Source: UBA6918 sp040754425
Lineage (GTDB): Bacteria; Pseudomonadota; Gammaproteobacteria; Burkholderiales; Thiobacillaceae
Direction: 5' to 3'
Assembly: GCA_040754425.1 (NCBI GenBank)
Contig: JBFMCR010000023.1
Span: forward strand, 1 to 64,000
DNA: 64,000 nt
The translations under genes were made by a program, and so were the position numbers. Below are positions 47,483-56,135 of this stretch, one piece after another. The notes under the pieces were generated by a model. The model was not told the DNA's origin. It ran no database searches and worked only from the letters and a program-made list of their open reading frames with translations. Each line of letters opens with the position of its first letter. The stretch's first letter is position 1.

Positions 47483-49762
47483 ATGCGCTTATTCCGATTC
47501 CGGCCCTGGACCATCATCGGCGCCAGCATCGTCATCCTGGCGGTCGCTGGAGCCGCGCTGCGCTGGCACGGCAACAGCCGGCTGGAAGAATTCAAGAACA
47601 AGCAGGGCGCCATCATGACGGATTCGGCGCGCGGCGCCGCCGCCACCATCAGCCGCGAAGTCGGGCGCCTGCACGTGGCCACGGCATTATTCGCCAAACA
47701 GCAGTCGCAGCTCCTGCACAATCTGGCCGAGCATCCCGACGACGCGGAACTCAAGGCCGAATTGAAACGGCGCATCGACGCCGTGTTCAACAGTGTCATC
47801 AGCTTTTCGCTTGTGGATGAGTTTGGTGCCCTGCTGCTGCCCAATCCGCAACAGATCATCGGCCCGCGATGCCAGAACGACATTGCGCGCTACGTCATCA
47901 CCCATTCGGGAGACCCCAATGCCGTCTACACTCCAAGCACGCACTTCACGCGCGACGGCAACAAGTTCGACCAGCATTTCGACATCATCGTCAAAAACCC
48001 CGAGGGAGGGTTCTTCTTTCTCGGCATACACGCCGCAACGCTTCAGCAGCTCTTGAAGCTGCACGAACTGCCAGGCCACCAATTGGTACTGCTGAGCGGG
48101 GACAAGACCCTGAATGAAGACCTGACCGTGGATACAGGCCTCAGATCGGCCATGGACCTGCCGCCATTGAACGCCGATGAAATCAAGCAACTGCACGGTC
48201 TCACCCCCATCCCCAATACCAGCTGGAAGCTGGCCGCGCGTCCGCGGCCGGGATTTTACGAGGAGGCCGCTGCGGACATCTGGCGCGACATGTTCGCCTA
48301 CTGGCTGGCTTTCAGCGCAGCCGCGCTACTGTTCCTTGCGCTTTGGGTGCATGAACGCAACCGCCGTGTGCGCATCGCCGACATAAACACCAGCCTAATC
48401 CTGGAGATAAAGGAACGCAGGAAAGCCGAAGAACGGCTGCAGGTGCTCACCCGTTACGACCCGCTCACCGGGCTGTCCAATCGCCAGACCGCGGAAGACT
48501 ACCTGCGGCATGTGCTGGCCTCGGCCAGGCGCACGGGACGGCAGGCCGCCTTGCTGTTCTTCGATCTGGATCACTTCAAGGACATCAATGACAGTCTTGG
48601 CCATGGCTACGGCGATCAGGTGCTGAAGCAGGCGGCCGACCGCCTGTCCACCCAGATCCGCGAAGAGGACATGCTTGCGCGCTGGGGCGGCGACGAGTTC
48701 ATCGTCATCCTGCCGCACGTCGAAGGCGCCGGCGATGCCGCCAGCTTCGCCGTCAAGCTGATCGGGGTCATGCACAAGCCGTTCAACATCGGCAACCAGG
48801 AAGTGCGCACCACCATCTCCATCGGCATTGCCGTATACCCGCATTCCGGCAAGGATCCCGAAACCCTGATCAAGAACGCCGACCTTGCGCTGTATCGCGC
48901 CAAGTGGGGCGGGCGCAACCGTTTCCAGTTCTTCAGCAGCGACATGGACGACGAAATGCAGTTCCGCGTCCGCCAGGAAAAGGAACTGCGCATGGCCATC
49001 GCGCGCGGCGAATTCGAAGTCTATTTCCAGCCGCGCCTGAACCTTGCCAGCGGCCGCATCAGCAGCGCCGAGGCGCTGCTGCGCTGGAACCACCCCGAGC
49101 AGGGCCTGCTTGCCCCCGATGCATTTTTGAAAACCCTTGAGGGCTCGAACCTGATCGAGGAAGTCGGAGATTGGGTAATGGGCGAAGTATGCAAACAAAC
49201 CCGGCGCTGGCGCGAGGAACAGCGCCCGTCCATCTGTATTTCGATCAACCTTTCGGGCAGGGAATTCTCGCAAAGCAACCTGGTCGAGCGCCTGTCCAGG
49301 CACGCCTCGGCCCAGTGCCTGGCGCGTGGCCTGCTGGAACTGGAGATTACCGAGACTTTTCTGATGGAACACACGGGCGACAGTCTGGCGAAGCTGAATG
49401 CACTGCGCAAACTGGGGTTCCGGCTGGCGATCGACGACTTCGGCACCGGTTATTCGTCGCTTGCCTATCTCAAGCGCTTCCCCATTCAGACGCTGAAAAT
49501 CGACCAGTCCTTCGTGCGCCATATCCACGAGGCCAACGAAGACCGGGAAATCGTGCGCACCATCATCGCCCTGGCCCGCACGCTCAACCTTACCACCGTG
49601 GCGGAAGGCGTGGAAAGCGAGGAACAACTGCGGTTGGTACACGAAATGGGCTGCGACGAGGCACAGGGCTATGCCATCGCGCGTCCGCTGCCGGCCGGCG
49701 AACTGGAAAAGCTCCTGGCTGCCGGCGTCAATATCGGGAATTTCGGCAGTCCGGCAAACTAG
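47483..49762 (+). CDS. Membrane GGDEF-EAL cyclic di-GMP protein
   Basis: 759 residues. A first membrane helix (about residues 8-28), a periplasmic sensor region (CACHE-like, to about residue 270), a second helix, then GGDEF and EAL domains. The GGDEF site is intact (RWGGDEF), with an inhibitory RxxD (REED) exactly five residues ahead. The EAL domain keeps SAEALLRW, ITETFLMEHTG and DDFGTGYSSLAYL. Both synthesis and breakdown of cyclic di-GMP are possible. It shares its last four bases with the convergent hypothetical gene. Confidence 0.93.
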   Translation: MRLFRFRPWTIIGASIVILAVAGAALRWHGNSRLEEFKNKQGAIMTDSARGAAATISREVGRLHVATALFAKQQSQLLHNLAEHPDDAELKAELKRRIDAVFNSVISFSLVDEFGALLLPNPQQIIGPRCQNDIARYVITHSGDPNAVYTPSTHFTRDGNKFDQHFDIIVKNPEGGFFFLGIHAATLQQLLKLHELPGHQLVLLSGDKTLNEDLTVDTGLRSAMDLPPLNADEIKQLHGLTPIPNTSWKLAARPRPGFYEEAAADIWRDMFAYWLAFSAAALLFLALWVHERNRRVRIADINTSLILEIKERRKAEERLQVLTRYDPLTGLSNRQTAEDYLRHVLASARRTGRQAALLFFDLDHFKDINDSLGHGYGDQVLKQAADRLSTQIREEDMLARWGGDEFIVILPHVEGAGDAASFAVKLIGVMHKPFNIGNQEVRTTISIGIAVYPHSGKDPETLIKNADLALYRAKWGGRNRFQFFSSDMDDEMQFRVRQEKELRMAIARGEFEVYFQPRLNLASGRISSAEALLRWNHPEQGLLAPDAFLKTLEGSNLIEEVGDWVMGEVCKQTRRWREEQRPSICISINLSGREFSQSNLVERLSRHASAQCLARGLLELEITETFLMEHTGDSLAKLNALRKLGFRLAIDDFGTGYSSLAYLKRFPIQTLKIDQSFVRHIHEANEDREIVRTIIALARTLNLTTVAEGVESEEQLRLVHEMGCDEAQGYAIARPLPAGELEKLLAAGVNIGNFGSPAN

Positions 49763-50202
49763 CCTGCCGGACTTGAGGCCGACAGGCTGCTAGGGTTCCG
49801 TTTCTGCTGCGCTAAGCCCGGCGGTTCGGTATGGCCGAACTCGCCGAGCCACTCGCCTTTTCTATGATCCAGGCGCAGCCAGCGCGGCACAAAAGGCGCG
49901 CGCCGGGATAGCGGCGCATCCATGAGCGGCGGCTTGTCCGCGGCTGCATGCAAGTCGCAACGCTGGCCCACTACCGGCCGGAAGCGTACCGCGAGCTTGT
50001 CCGTCACAGCCGTTGTGTTGGTGTCCGCATCGCCGTCATGGAAGCGTACCTGCAGCCGGATCAGGCAAGAGAAATACAGTTCCATTTCAGCAACCAGGGG
50101 CGTGCCGCGTGCAGCGAGGGCACGCTGTGCGGCGGCACTCAGGATTACGCGGAAAGGTTTCCCTTCCAGCGCCGCATCCAATGTCAATGTGCCGTCCGCC
50201 AT
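49759..50202 (-). CDS. Hypothetical protein downstream of thiC
   Basis: 147 residues, no signal or membrane helix. I do not recognise the family. The N-terminal half contains GKPFRVILSAAAQRALAARG and MELYFSCLIRLQVRFHD, and the C-terminal part is Arg/Pro-rich (LSRRAPFVPRWLRLDHRKG). It begins four bases after the thiC stop, so it is probably in the TPP-controlled transcript. Confidence 0.7.
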   Translation of the reverse strand: MADGTLTLDAALEGKPFRVILSAAAQRALAARGTPLVAEMELYFSCLIRLQVRFHDGDADTNTTAVTDKLAVRFRPVVGQRCDLHAAADKPPLMDAPLSRRAPFVPRWLRLDHRKGEWLGEFGHTEPPGLAQQKRNPSSLSASSPAG

Positions 50203-50206
50203 GTGC

Positions 50207-52120
50207 TCAGGCCTTGCGGTAGATCTCGGCGCCCTGCTTCACGAACTCGATGGCCTTCTGCTCCATGCCCCTGGACAGTGCCTCGTCCTCGCTCAAACCC
50301 TCCCTGGCTGCATATTCACGCACGTCCTGGGTGATTTTCATGGAGCAGAAGTGCGGCCCGCACATGGAGCAGAAGTGCGCCACCTTGGAGCCGTGCTGCG
50401 GCAGGGTCTCGTCGTGGAATTCGCGCGCGCGGTCCGGGTCGAGGCCGAGGTTGAACTGGTCTTCCCAGCGGAACTCGAAGCGCGCCTTGCTCAATGCGTT
50501 GTCGCGGATCTGCGCGCCGGGATGACCCTTGGCGAGATCCGCCGCATGCGCGGCGAGCTTGTAGGTGATGATGCCTTCCTTCACATCATTCTTGTTGGGC
50601 AGGCCCAGATGTTCCTTCGGCGTGACGTAGCACAGCATGGCCGTACCGTACCAGCCGATTTGCGCCGCGCCGATGCCGGAGGTGATGTGGTCGTAGCCGG
50701 GGGCAATGTCGGTGGTGAGCGGGCCGAGCGTGTAGAACGGCGCTTCCTTGCACCAGTCGAGCTCGAGGTCCATGTTCTCCTTGATGAGATGCATGGGCAC
50801 GTGGCCGGGGCCTTCGATCATCACCTGTACGTCGTGCTTCCAGGCGACGCCGGTGAGCTCGCCGAGGGTCTTCAGCTCGCTCAGCTGGGCGTCGTCGTTG
50901 GCATCGTAAATGGAGCCGGGGCGCAGGCCGTCGCCCAGGCTGAAGGCCACGTCGTAGGACTTCATGATTTCGCAGATTTCCTCGAAGTGGGTGTAAAGGA
51001 AGTTCTCCTTGTGATGGGCAAGGCACCACTTCGCCATGATCGAGCCGCCTCTGGAGACGATGCCGGTCATGCGTTTGGCGGTAAGTGGGATGTGGCGCAG
51101 CAAGACGCCGGCGTGGATGGTGAAGTAGTCCACGCCCTGCTCGGCCTGTTCGATGAGCGTGTCGCGGAAAATTTCCCAGGTCAGCTCTTCGGCCTTGCCG
51201 TCGACTTTCTCCAGCGCCTGGTAGATCGGTACGGTGCCGATGGGCACGGGCGAGTTGCGAATGATCCACTCGCGCGTCTCGTGGATGTGCTTGCCGGTGG
51301 AAAGATCCATCACCGTGTCGCCGCCCCAGCGGATGGCCCAAGTCATTTTCTCCACTTCCTCGCCGATGCTGGAGGAGACGGCGGAGTTGCCGATGTTGGC
51401 GTTTACCTTGATTAAAAAATTGCGGCCGATGATCATCGGCTCGGATTCCGGGTGGTTGATGTTGGCAGGGATGATGGCGCGACCGCGCGCGACCTCGTCG
51501 CGCACGAATTCCGGCGTGATGGTTTCGGGGATGGAGGCGCCGAAGCTCTGCCCCGGATGCTGGCGCGTGAGCAGCTCGGCCATGCGCTGCCCGGTAGGAC
51601 CGGCGGCGCGCAGGGATTCGACGTATTCCTGCCGGCGCAGATTCTCGCGGATGGCGACGAATTCCATCTCCGGCGTGACGATGCCTTTGCGGGCATAGTG
51701 CATTTGAGTCACGTTCATGCCGGCGCGGGCGCGGCGCGGCTTGCGTTTGAGGTTGAAACGCAGCTCGGCCAGCCTGGGGTCGTTCAGGCGCGCGCGGCCG
51801 TATTCGGAAGTGGGGCCGGCAAGTTCTTCCGTGTCATTGCGTTCCTTGATCCACTCGGCGCGCAGCGGAGAAAGGCCGCTGCGAATGTCGATCTTTACGT
51901 TCGGATCCGTGTACGGGCCGGAGCAGTCGTAGACAAAAATCGGCGGGTTCTTTTCCGCGCCGAAGGAGGCAGGCGTGTCGGACTGAAAAATTTCGCGCAT
52001 CGGCACCTGAATGTCCGGTCGCGAGCCCTGCACGTAAATCTTGCGCGAGTTGGGCAGAGGTTGAATGGCGGCTTCGTCCACCGTGGCGGTGGCGGCGAGG
52101 AATTGGGGGTTGGCGTTCAT
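50207..52120 (-). CDS. thiC: Phosphomethylpyrimidine synthase
   Basis: 637 residues. A radical-SAM enzyme converting aminoimidazole ribotide to the thiamine pyrimidine. Visible are the N-terminal ThiC-associated domain, MHYARKGIVTPEME, the VDYFTIHAGVLLRHIP segment, SRGGSIMAKWCLAHH, VMIEGPGHVPMHLI, and the C-terminal cluster motif CSMCGPHFCSM. A TPP riboswitch lies upstream on the same strand. Confidence 0.98.
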   Translation of the reverse strand: MNANPQFLAATATVDEAAIQPLPNSRKIYVQGSRPDIQVPMREIFQSDTPASFGAEKNPPIFVYDCSGPYTDPNVKIDIRSGLSPLRAEWIKERNDTEELAGPTSEYGRARLNDPRLAELRFNLKRKPRRARAGMNVTQMHYARKGIVTPEMEFVAIRENLRRQEYVESLRAAGPTGQRMAELLTRQHPGQSFGASIPETITPEFVRDEVARGRAIIPANINHPESEPMIIGRNFLIKVNANIGNSAVSSSIGEEVEKMTWAIRWGGDTVMDLSTGKHIHETREWIIRNSPVPIGTVPIYQALEKVDGKAEELTWEIFRDTLIEQAEQGVDYFTIHAGVLLRHIPLTAKRMTGIVSRGGSIMAKWCLAHHKENFLYTHFEEICEIMKSYDVAFSLGDGLRPGSIYDANDDAQLSELKTLGELTGVAWKHDVQVMIEGPGHVPMHLIKENMDLELDWCKEAPFYTLGPLTTDIAPGYDHITSGIGAAQIGWYGTAMLCYVTPKEHLGLPNKNDVKEGIITYKLAAHAADLAKGHPGAQIRDNALSKARFEFRWEDQFNLGLDPDRAREFHDETLPQHGSKVAHFCSMCGPHFCSMKITQDVREYAAREGLSEDEALSRGMEQKAIEFVKQGAEIYRKA

Positions 52121-52141
52121 GTGCGCTCCTGGGAGATAAAC

Positions 52142-52278
52142 TGGAAGCGCGGTCGATCGTTTGGCGCTTCACTGGAATTCATGGCGGCAAGCGCAGCACG
52201 CTTCGCCAGCTTTAAAATATCGGGAAGCGCAACACGCTTCGCCGACGCCAAATATAGAGAAGCGCAACACGCTTCCCT
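52142..52278. repeat. Tandem palindromes between TPP riboswitch and thiC
   Basis: Three copies of an AAGCGC-RACA-CGCTT palindrome at about 52187-52207, 52221-52244 and 52257-52278, with a 35-36 base period. A looser copy, GAAGCGC ... GCGCTTC, is at 52144-52170. The spacer AAATAT is shared by the copies. The last copy overlaps the 3' end of the riboswitch. Confidence 0.8.
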
Positions 52279-52357
52279 ACGCCGGAATGACCCGGATCAG
52301 GTTCCAAGGGTATTTCTCACTGCGGCAACGGAATTCCGGTTGCGGCAGACCCCTAGC
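52270..52357 (-). ncRNA. TPP (THI-box) riboswitch
   Basis: On the minus strand the element starts AGGGGT, contains the conserved CTGAGA-like GTGAGAAATACCCTTGG and continues GAACCTGATCCGGGTCAT, ending near GTAGGGAAGCG. These are the hallmark segments of the thiamine pyrophosphate aptamer. It lies upstream of thiC in the same orientation. Confidence 0.97.
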
Positions 52358-52432
52358 GATGGCCCGAAATTAGCCCAAATATGGAATAATTGCAAGGCAG
52401 GCCTTCTGAATAACCCTTTGAAAATAAAGCCA

Positions 52433-53086
52433 ATGGATATCGAGCAAGCGCGTTTCAACATGGTGGAGCAGCAAATCCGGCCCTGGGATGTACTGGACCA
52501 GAGCGTGCTGGACCTGTTGTTCGAGGTCAGACGCGAGGAATTCGTCCCGGCTACCTACCGTTCGCTGGCCTTCGTGGACATGGAGATTCCGCTCGGCCAC
52601 GGCGAGACCATGTGGCCGCCCAAACTCGAGGCGCGTTGCGTGCAGAGCCTGCAACTCAGGAAAACCGACAAGGTACTGGAAATCGGTACCGGCAGCGGCT
52701 ACCTCACCGCCCTCTTGGCCAGCCTGGCCGGACAAGTGCACAGCGTGGAGATCCATGCCGAGTTTCTCGAGGACGCCGGGGCGCGGCTGAATGCGCACGG
52801 CTTCGACAACGTCATTCTGGAAGCGGGCGATGCCAGCCGCGGCTGGGAAAAACACGCCCCGTATGATGTCATCGTGGCCACCGGTTCGCTGCCGGTCATG
52901 CCGGACACGCTGCCCGTCCAGCTTGCACCCGGCGGGCGCCTGTTCGCTGTGGTTGGCGACGATCCGGTCATGAATGCGCAACTGGTGACCTGTGTGGCGC
53001 GCGGCGTCTACCGCAGCGAAAATCTTTTCGAAACCAGTCTGAAACCGCTGGTCAACGCCATGCAACCTGAACGATTTATTTTTTGA
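52433..53086 (+). CDS. pcm: Protein-L-isoaspartate O-methyltransferase family protein
   Basis: 217 residues. Visible are ARFNMVEQQIRPWDVLD, the SAM-binding VLEIGTGSGYLTALLASLAG, and VHSVEIHAEF. This subgroup lacks a full classical PCMT substrate motif, but related proteins sit before rhodanese and tolC in many betaproteobacteria. Repair of isoaspartyl residues is assumed. It shares one base with the next gene (TGATG). Confidence 0.92.
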   Translation: MDIEQARFNMVEQQIRPWDVLDQSVLDLLFEVRREEFVPATYRSLAFVDMEIPLGHGETMWPPKLEARCVQSLQLRKTDKVLEIGTGSGYLTALLASLAGQVHSVEIHAEFLEDAGARLNAHGFDNVILEAGDASRGWEKHAPYDVIVATGSLPVMPDTLPVQLAPGGRLFAVVGDDPVMNAQLVTCVARGVYRSENLFETSLKPLVNAMQPERFIF

Positions 53087-53403
53087 TGCGCCATCTGACC
53101 GTGCATCAGCTCAAGGAAAGGCTGGAACAGGGCGAAGCGCCGGTGCTGCTGGATGTGCGCGAGGAATGGGAACTGGCCCGCTGCCGCCTGCCGGGCAGCA
53201 CCTGGATTCCCATGGGCCAGATCATGGCGCGCATGAACGAGCTTGACCCCCGCAGTGAAATCGTTGTGGTTTGTCATCACGGCATCCGCTCCTGGCAGGT
53301 GGCCAGGCTCCTGGAACATGAAGGCTTTGAAAACGTGATCAACCTCACCGGCGGCATCGATGCCTGGGCGAAAGAAGTGGCCCCGGGCATGCCGCTATAC
53401 TAG
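53086..53403 (+). CDS. Rhodanese-domain protein
   Basis: 105 residues, single rhodanese domain: LLDVREEWELARCRLPGS, then the active-site loop VCHHGIRSWQVARLL with the catalytic cysteine, then INLTGGIDAWA. It probably carries sulfur as a persulfide; the acceptor is unknown. It is coupled to pcm by TGATG and is 13 bases before tolC. Confidence 0.94.
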   Translation: MRHLTVHQLKERLEQGEAPVLLDVREEWELARCRLPGSTWIPMGQIMARMNELDPRSEIVVVCHHGIRSWQVARLLEHEGFENVINLTGGIDAWAKEVAPGMPLY

Positions 53404-53416
53404 AAAGAAGGAAATG

Positions 53417-54721
53417 ATGAACCCCAAATTTCTGAGCCTGTTGCTGACTGCGGCATTCAGCCTGCCGGCCCAGGCCGAAAATCTGTCCGAGGTCTATCGC
53501 GCGGCACTTGCCTACGATGCCGGCTATGCCGCAGCCCAAGCCGCATTCCGGGCGGCGCAGGAGAAAACACCGCAGGCGCGTGCCGGCCTCCTGCCCAGCC
53601 TCAGCCTGAATGCCAACGGTCGCCACAACGACATCGACAGCGACATTGCCAAGAGCGACTTCTATTCCCACGGCTGGGGCGCGTCGGCCGTGCAGCCCAT
53701 CTATCGCGGGCAGAACTGGGTCGCCTACGACCAGGCCAAGATTTCCGTACGGCTGGCCGAGAACCAGTTCAAGGCCGCCGGCCAGGACCTGCTACTGCGC
53801 GCCGCGCGCGCCTATTTCGACGTGCTGCTGGCTCAGGACAACCTCGAATTCATTCGCGCGCAGAAAGTCGCCATTGCCGAACAGCTGGCGGCGGCCAAGC
53901 GCAACTTCGAAGTCGGCACCGCCACCATCACCGACACCCACGAAGCACAAGCCCGTTTCGACCTTGCCACCTCGCAGGAAATCGCCGCGCTGAACGAACT
54001 GGAAATCAAGCGCCGCGCCCTCTACACTCTGACCGGCAGGAACATCGACACCCTGGCCGCGCTTGCACCGCAGCCGGAACTGGCCACACCGCAGCCGGCC
54101 GACATGGACGAATGGGTAAACCGTTCACAAAACAACAACCTCCAGGTGCTCATCCGCCAGCTGGCCAAACAGATCGCCGACCGCGAAATCGACCTCAACC
54201 GTGCCGGCCACCTGCCCACCCTGGACTTGACCGCCAACTACACCGACAGCCGCAACCAGAATTTCGGCGCTGTCCAGATCGACAGCAAATCCACCGTCAT
54301 CGGCCTGGAACTGGCGGTACCGATATTCCAGGGCGGTCTGGTTTCCTCGCGCGTGCGCGAAGCCGTGGCCAATCAGGAAAAGGCGCGCCAGGAACTGGAA
54401 GACGCCTTGCGCAGTGCGGCGCTGCAGACGCGCCAGGCCTATCTCAATGTCACCAACACCGAGGCGCAGGTCAGGGCGCTTGAGGCCGCACTCGCTTCCA
54501 GCCAGAAATCGCTGGAGTCCACCCAGCTGGGCCTTGAGGTCGGCGTGCGCACCAATGTCGATGTTCTCAACGCGCAGCAACAGGTCACTTCCGCGAAGAA
54601 GGACCTGGCTGCTGCACGCTATAACTTCCTGCTTTCTGTTCTGAACCTGAAGGCGGCAGCCGGTACTTTGTCCCCTGCCGATCTGGAAGAAATCGACCGC
54701 CTGCTGGTGGCCGCAAAGTAA
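53417..54721 (+). CDS. tolC: TolC-family outer membrane efflux protein
   Basis: 434 residues with a signal peptide (MNPKFLSLLLTAAFSLPAQA) and two OEP repeats. Visible are LSEVYRAALAYDAGY, VQPIYRGQNWVAYDQA, AEQLAAAKRNFEVGTATITD, VPIFQGGLVSSRV and VGVRTNVDVLNAQQQ. It forms the outer-membrane channel for type I secretion or multidrug efflux. AAGGA four bases before the second ATG sets the start at 53417. Confidence 0.96.
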   Translation: MNPKFLSLLLTAAFSLPAQAENLSEVYRAALAYDAGYAAAQAAFRAAQEKTPQARAGLLPSLSLNANGRHNDIDSDIAKSDFYSHGWGASAVQPIYRGQNWVAYDQAKISVRLAENQFKAAGQDLLLRAARAYFDVLLAQDNLEFIRAQKVAIAEQLAAAKRNFEVGTATITDTHEAQARFDLATSQEIAALNELEIKRRALYTLTGRNIDTLAALAPQPELATPQPADMDEWVNRSQNNNLQVLIRQLAKQIADREIDLNRAGHLPTLDLTANYTDSRNQNFGAVQIDSKSTVIGLELAVPIFQGGLVSSRVREAVANQEKARQELEDALRSAALQTRQAYLNVTNTEAQVRALEAALASSQKSLESTQLGLEVGVRTNVDVLNAQQQVTSAKKDLAAARYNFLLSVLNLKAAAGTLSPADLEEIDRLLVAAK

Positions 54722-54722
54722 G

Positions 54723-55967
54723 TCAGCGTGCGAGCATCTTGACAAGCCTTTCCGCTGCCCCCTTGTGCGCCGCCGTAAAGCGCTTGCCGGCATCGCCCAT
54801 GCGCTGGCGTGCAGTCGCATCGCCGTCAAGCCTGGCGGCGGTGGCCACCCACGCCTCGGCATTGGCTACGCGCAACGCAGCACCTTGCGCCAGGGCATCT
54901 TCCGTCGCCTGCTGGAAATTCTCCGTGTGCGGCCCCACCAGCACCGGGCAACCAACGGCACAAGCCTCGATAAGGTTTTGTCCGCCATACGGCAGCAGGC
55001 TGCCGCCGATCAGGGCGCAATCCGCCGCTGCGTAGTAGGCAAACATCTCGCCCAGGCTGTCGCCCAGCCATACCCGCGTCGTGCTGCCGACAGGCGTGCC
55101 GTCGCTGCGGCGCTGCAGGCTCAGCTCCATGCCCAGTACCAGGGCGGCGACTTCATCGAAACGTTGCGGATGCCGCGGAACCAGCACCAGCAATGCTTCC
55201 GGCGGTGCCGCGTTTTTGAAGGCCTGCAGAATGAGTTTTTCCTCGCCCGCCCGCGTGCTGGCAGCAAGCCATATGGGACGCGGCCCTGCCAGTTCCTTGA
55301 AATGCCGCCCCAGATCGAGCTGGCCTGGCGGCAGCTCGACGTCAAATTTCAGATTGCCGGCAACCATTGCCTTGTCTGCGCCGAGCTGACGCAGACGCGC
55401 CGCGTCTGCCTCGGTTTGCGCCGCCACTGCCGCAAAACTCTGCAGCATCTCCCGCGTCAGCGCAGCAATCCGTCGATAGCCCGCGGACGATTTCTCGGAC
55501 AGCCGCGCGTTCACGAGATAAAGCGGCACGCCGGCGCGCTTTGCCTCGCGCACGAGATTGGGCCATAGTTCGGTTTCCATGATGATTCCGCACGCTGGCC
55601 GCGCATTGCGAAAAAACCGCCGCATCGCCCAGGAATAGTCATAAGGCAGATAGCGTACTTGCGCGCGTGCACCGCACAATCGCTCGGCCGTCGCTCTCCC
55701 CGCCGGGGTCATGCAGCTGACGAGCACGGCTTTTCCCTGCGCCAGGAAGTGCTCGATCAGGGGTGCGGCTGCACGCACCTCGCCCACCGAGACGGCATGG
55801 ATCCACACGGCATGTGTCTGCGGCACCGTGCCCAGGCCGAAACGTTCCGAAACGTGCTGCCAATAGCCGCGCTCTTTCAGGCCGCGCCAGAACAGACGCA
55901 GGAGAATGAACGGCAGCAGCAGCCATTGCAGCAGCCGATATACAAAATCCTGGAAAAAAAGCGCCAT
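54723..55967 (-). CDS. waaA: 3-deoxy-D-manno-octulosonic-acid transferase (Kdo transferase)
   Basis: 414 residues. An N-terminal membrane helix is followed by a GT-B glycosyltransferase. Visible are VWIHAVSVGEVRAAAPLIE, SCMTPAGRATAERL, METELWPNLVREAKR, LVNARLSEKSSAGYR and GGSLLPYGGQNLIEACAVG. It adds Kdo to lipid A precursor at the inner membrane. It converges with tolC and is divergent from the nucleotide-sugar epimerase. Confidence 0.97.
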   Translation of the reverse strand: MALFFQDFVYRLLQWLLLPFILLRLFWRGLKERGYWQHVSERFGLGTVPQTHAVWIHAVSVGEVRAAAPLIEHFLAQGKAVLVSCMTPAGRATAERLCGARAQVRYLPYDYSWAMRRFFRNARPACGIIMETELWPNLVREAKRAGVPLYLVNARLSEKSSAGYRRIAALTREMLQSFAAVAAQTEADAARLRQLGADKAMVAGNLKFDVELPPGQLDLGRHFKELAGPRPIWLAASTRAGEEKLILQAFKNAAPPEALLVLVPRHPQRFDEVAALVLGMELSLQRRSDGTPVGSTTRVWLGDSLGEMFAYYAAADCALIGGSLLPYGGQNLIEACAVGCPVLVGPHTENFQQATEDALAQGAALRVANAEAWVATAARLDGDATARQRMGDAGKRFTAAHKGAAERLVKMLAR

Positions 55968-56029
55968 GGCTGCATTTTACGGGGGATATGCGCCCCCTGC
56001 TAAAATCCGGCCATTACAACGGAGGTTGC

Positions 56030-56134
56030 ATGAAAATCCTGCTCACCGGCGTCGCCGTTTTGGTTCCGGCCGTTCGCTTCGCTCACTTAACTTGCGCCAT
56101 GCGCAAGTTAGCCTTCACTGAAGCCGGCGCATGA
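56030..56134 (+). other. Leader ORF carrying a duplicated, recoded epimerase 5' end
   Basis: A 34-codon ORF with a strong GGAGG site, opening MKILLTG exactly as the epimerase gene does 106 bases downstream. Codons differ synonymously from the real gene (ATC/ATT, CTG/CTT, CTC/CTT, GGC/GGA). After this it diverges into sequence with a stable hairpin, CTAACTTGCGC paired with GCGCAAGTTA. Its TGA ends one base before the epimerase ATG, which has no good ribosome site of its own. Confidence 0.75.
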
Positions 56135-56135
56135 T

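Noticed and set aside
52187..52278. Regular repeats before thiC as a CRISPR array
   Set aside because: Only three to four units, spacers of about 15 bases that resemble each other, and no cas genes. Palindromic repeats explain it better.
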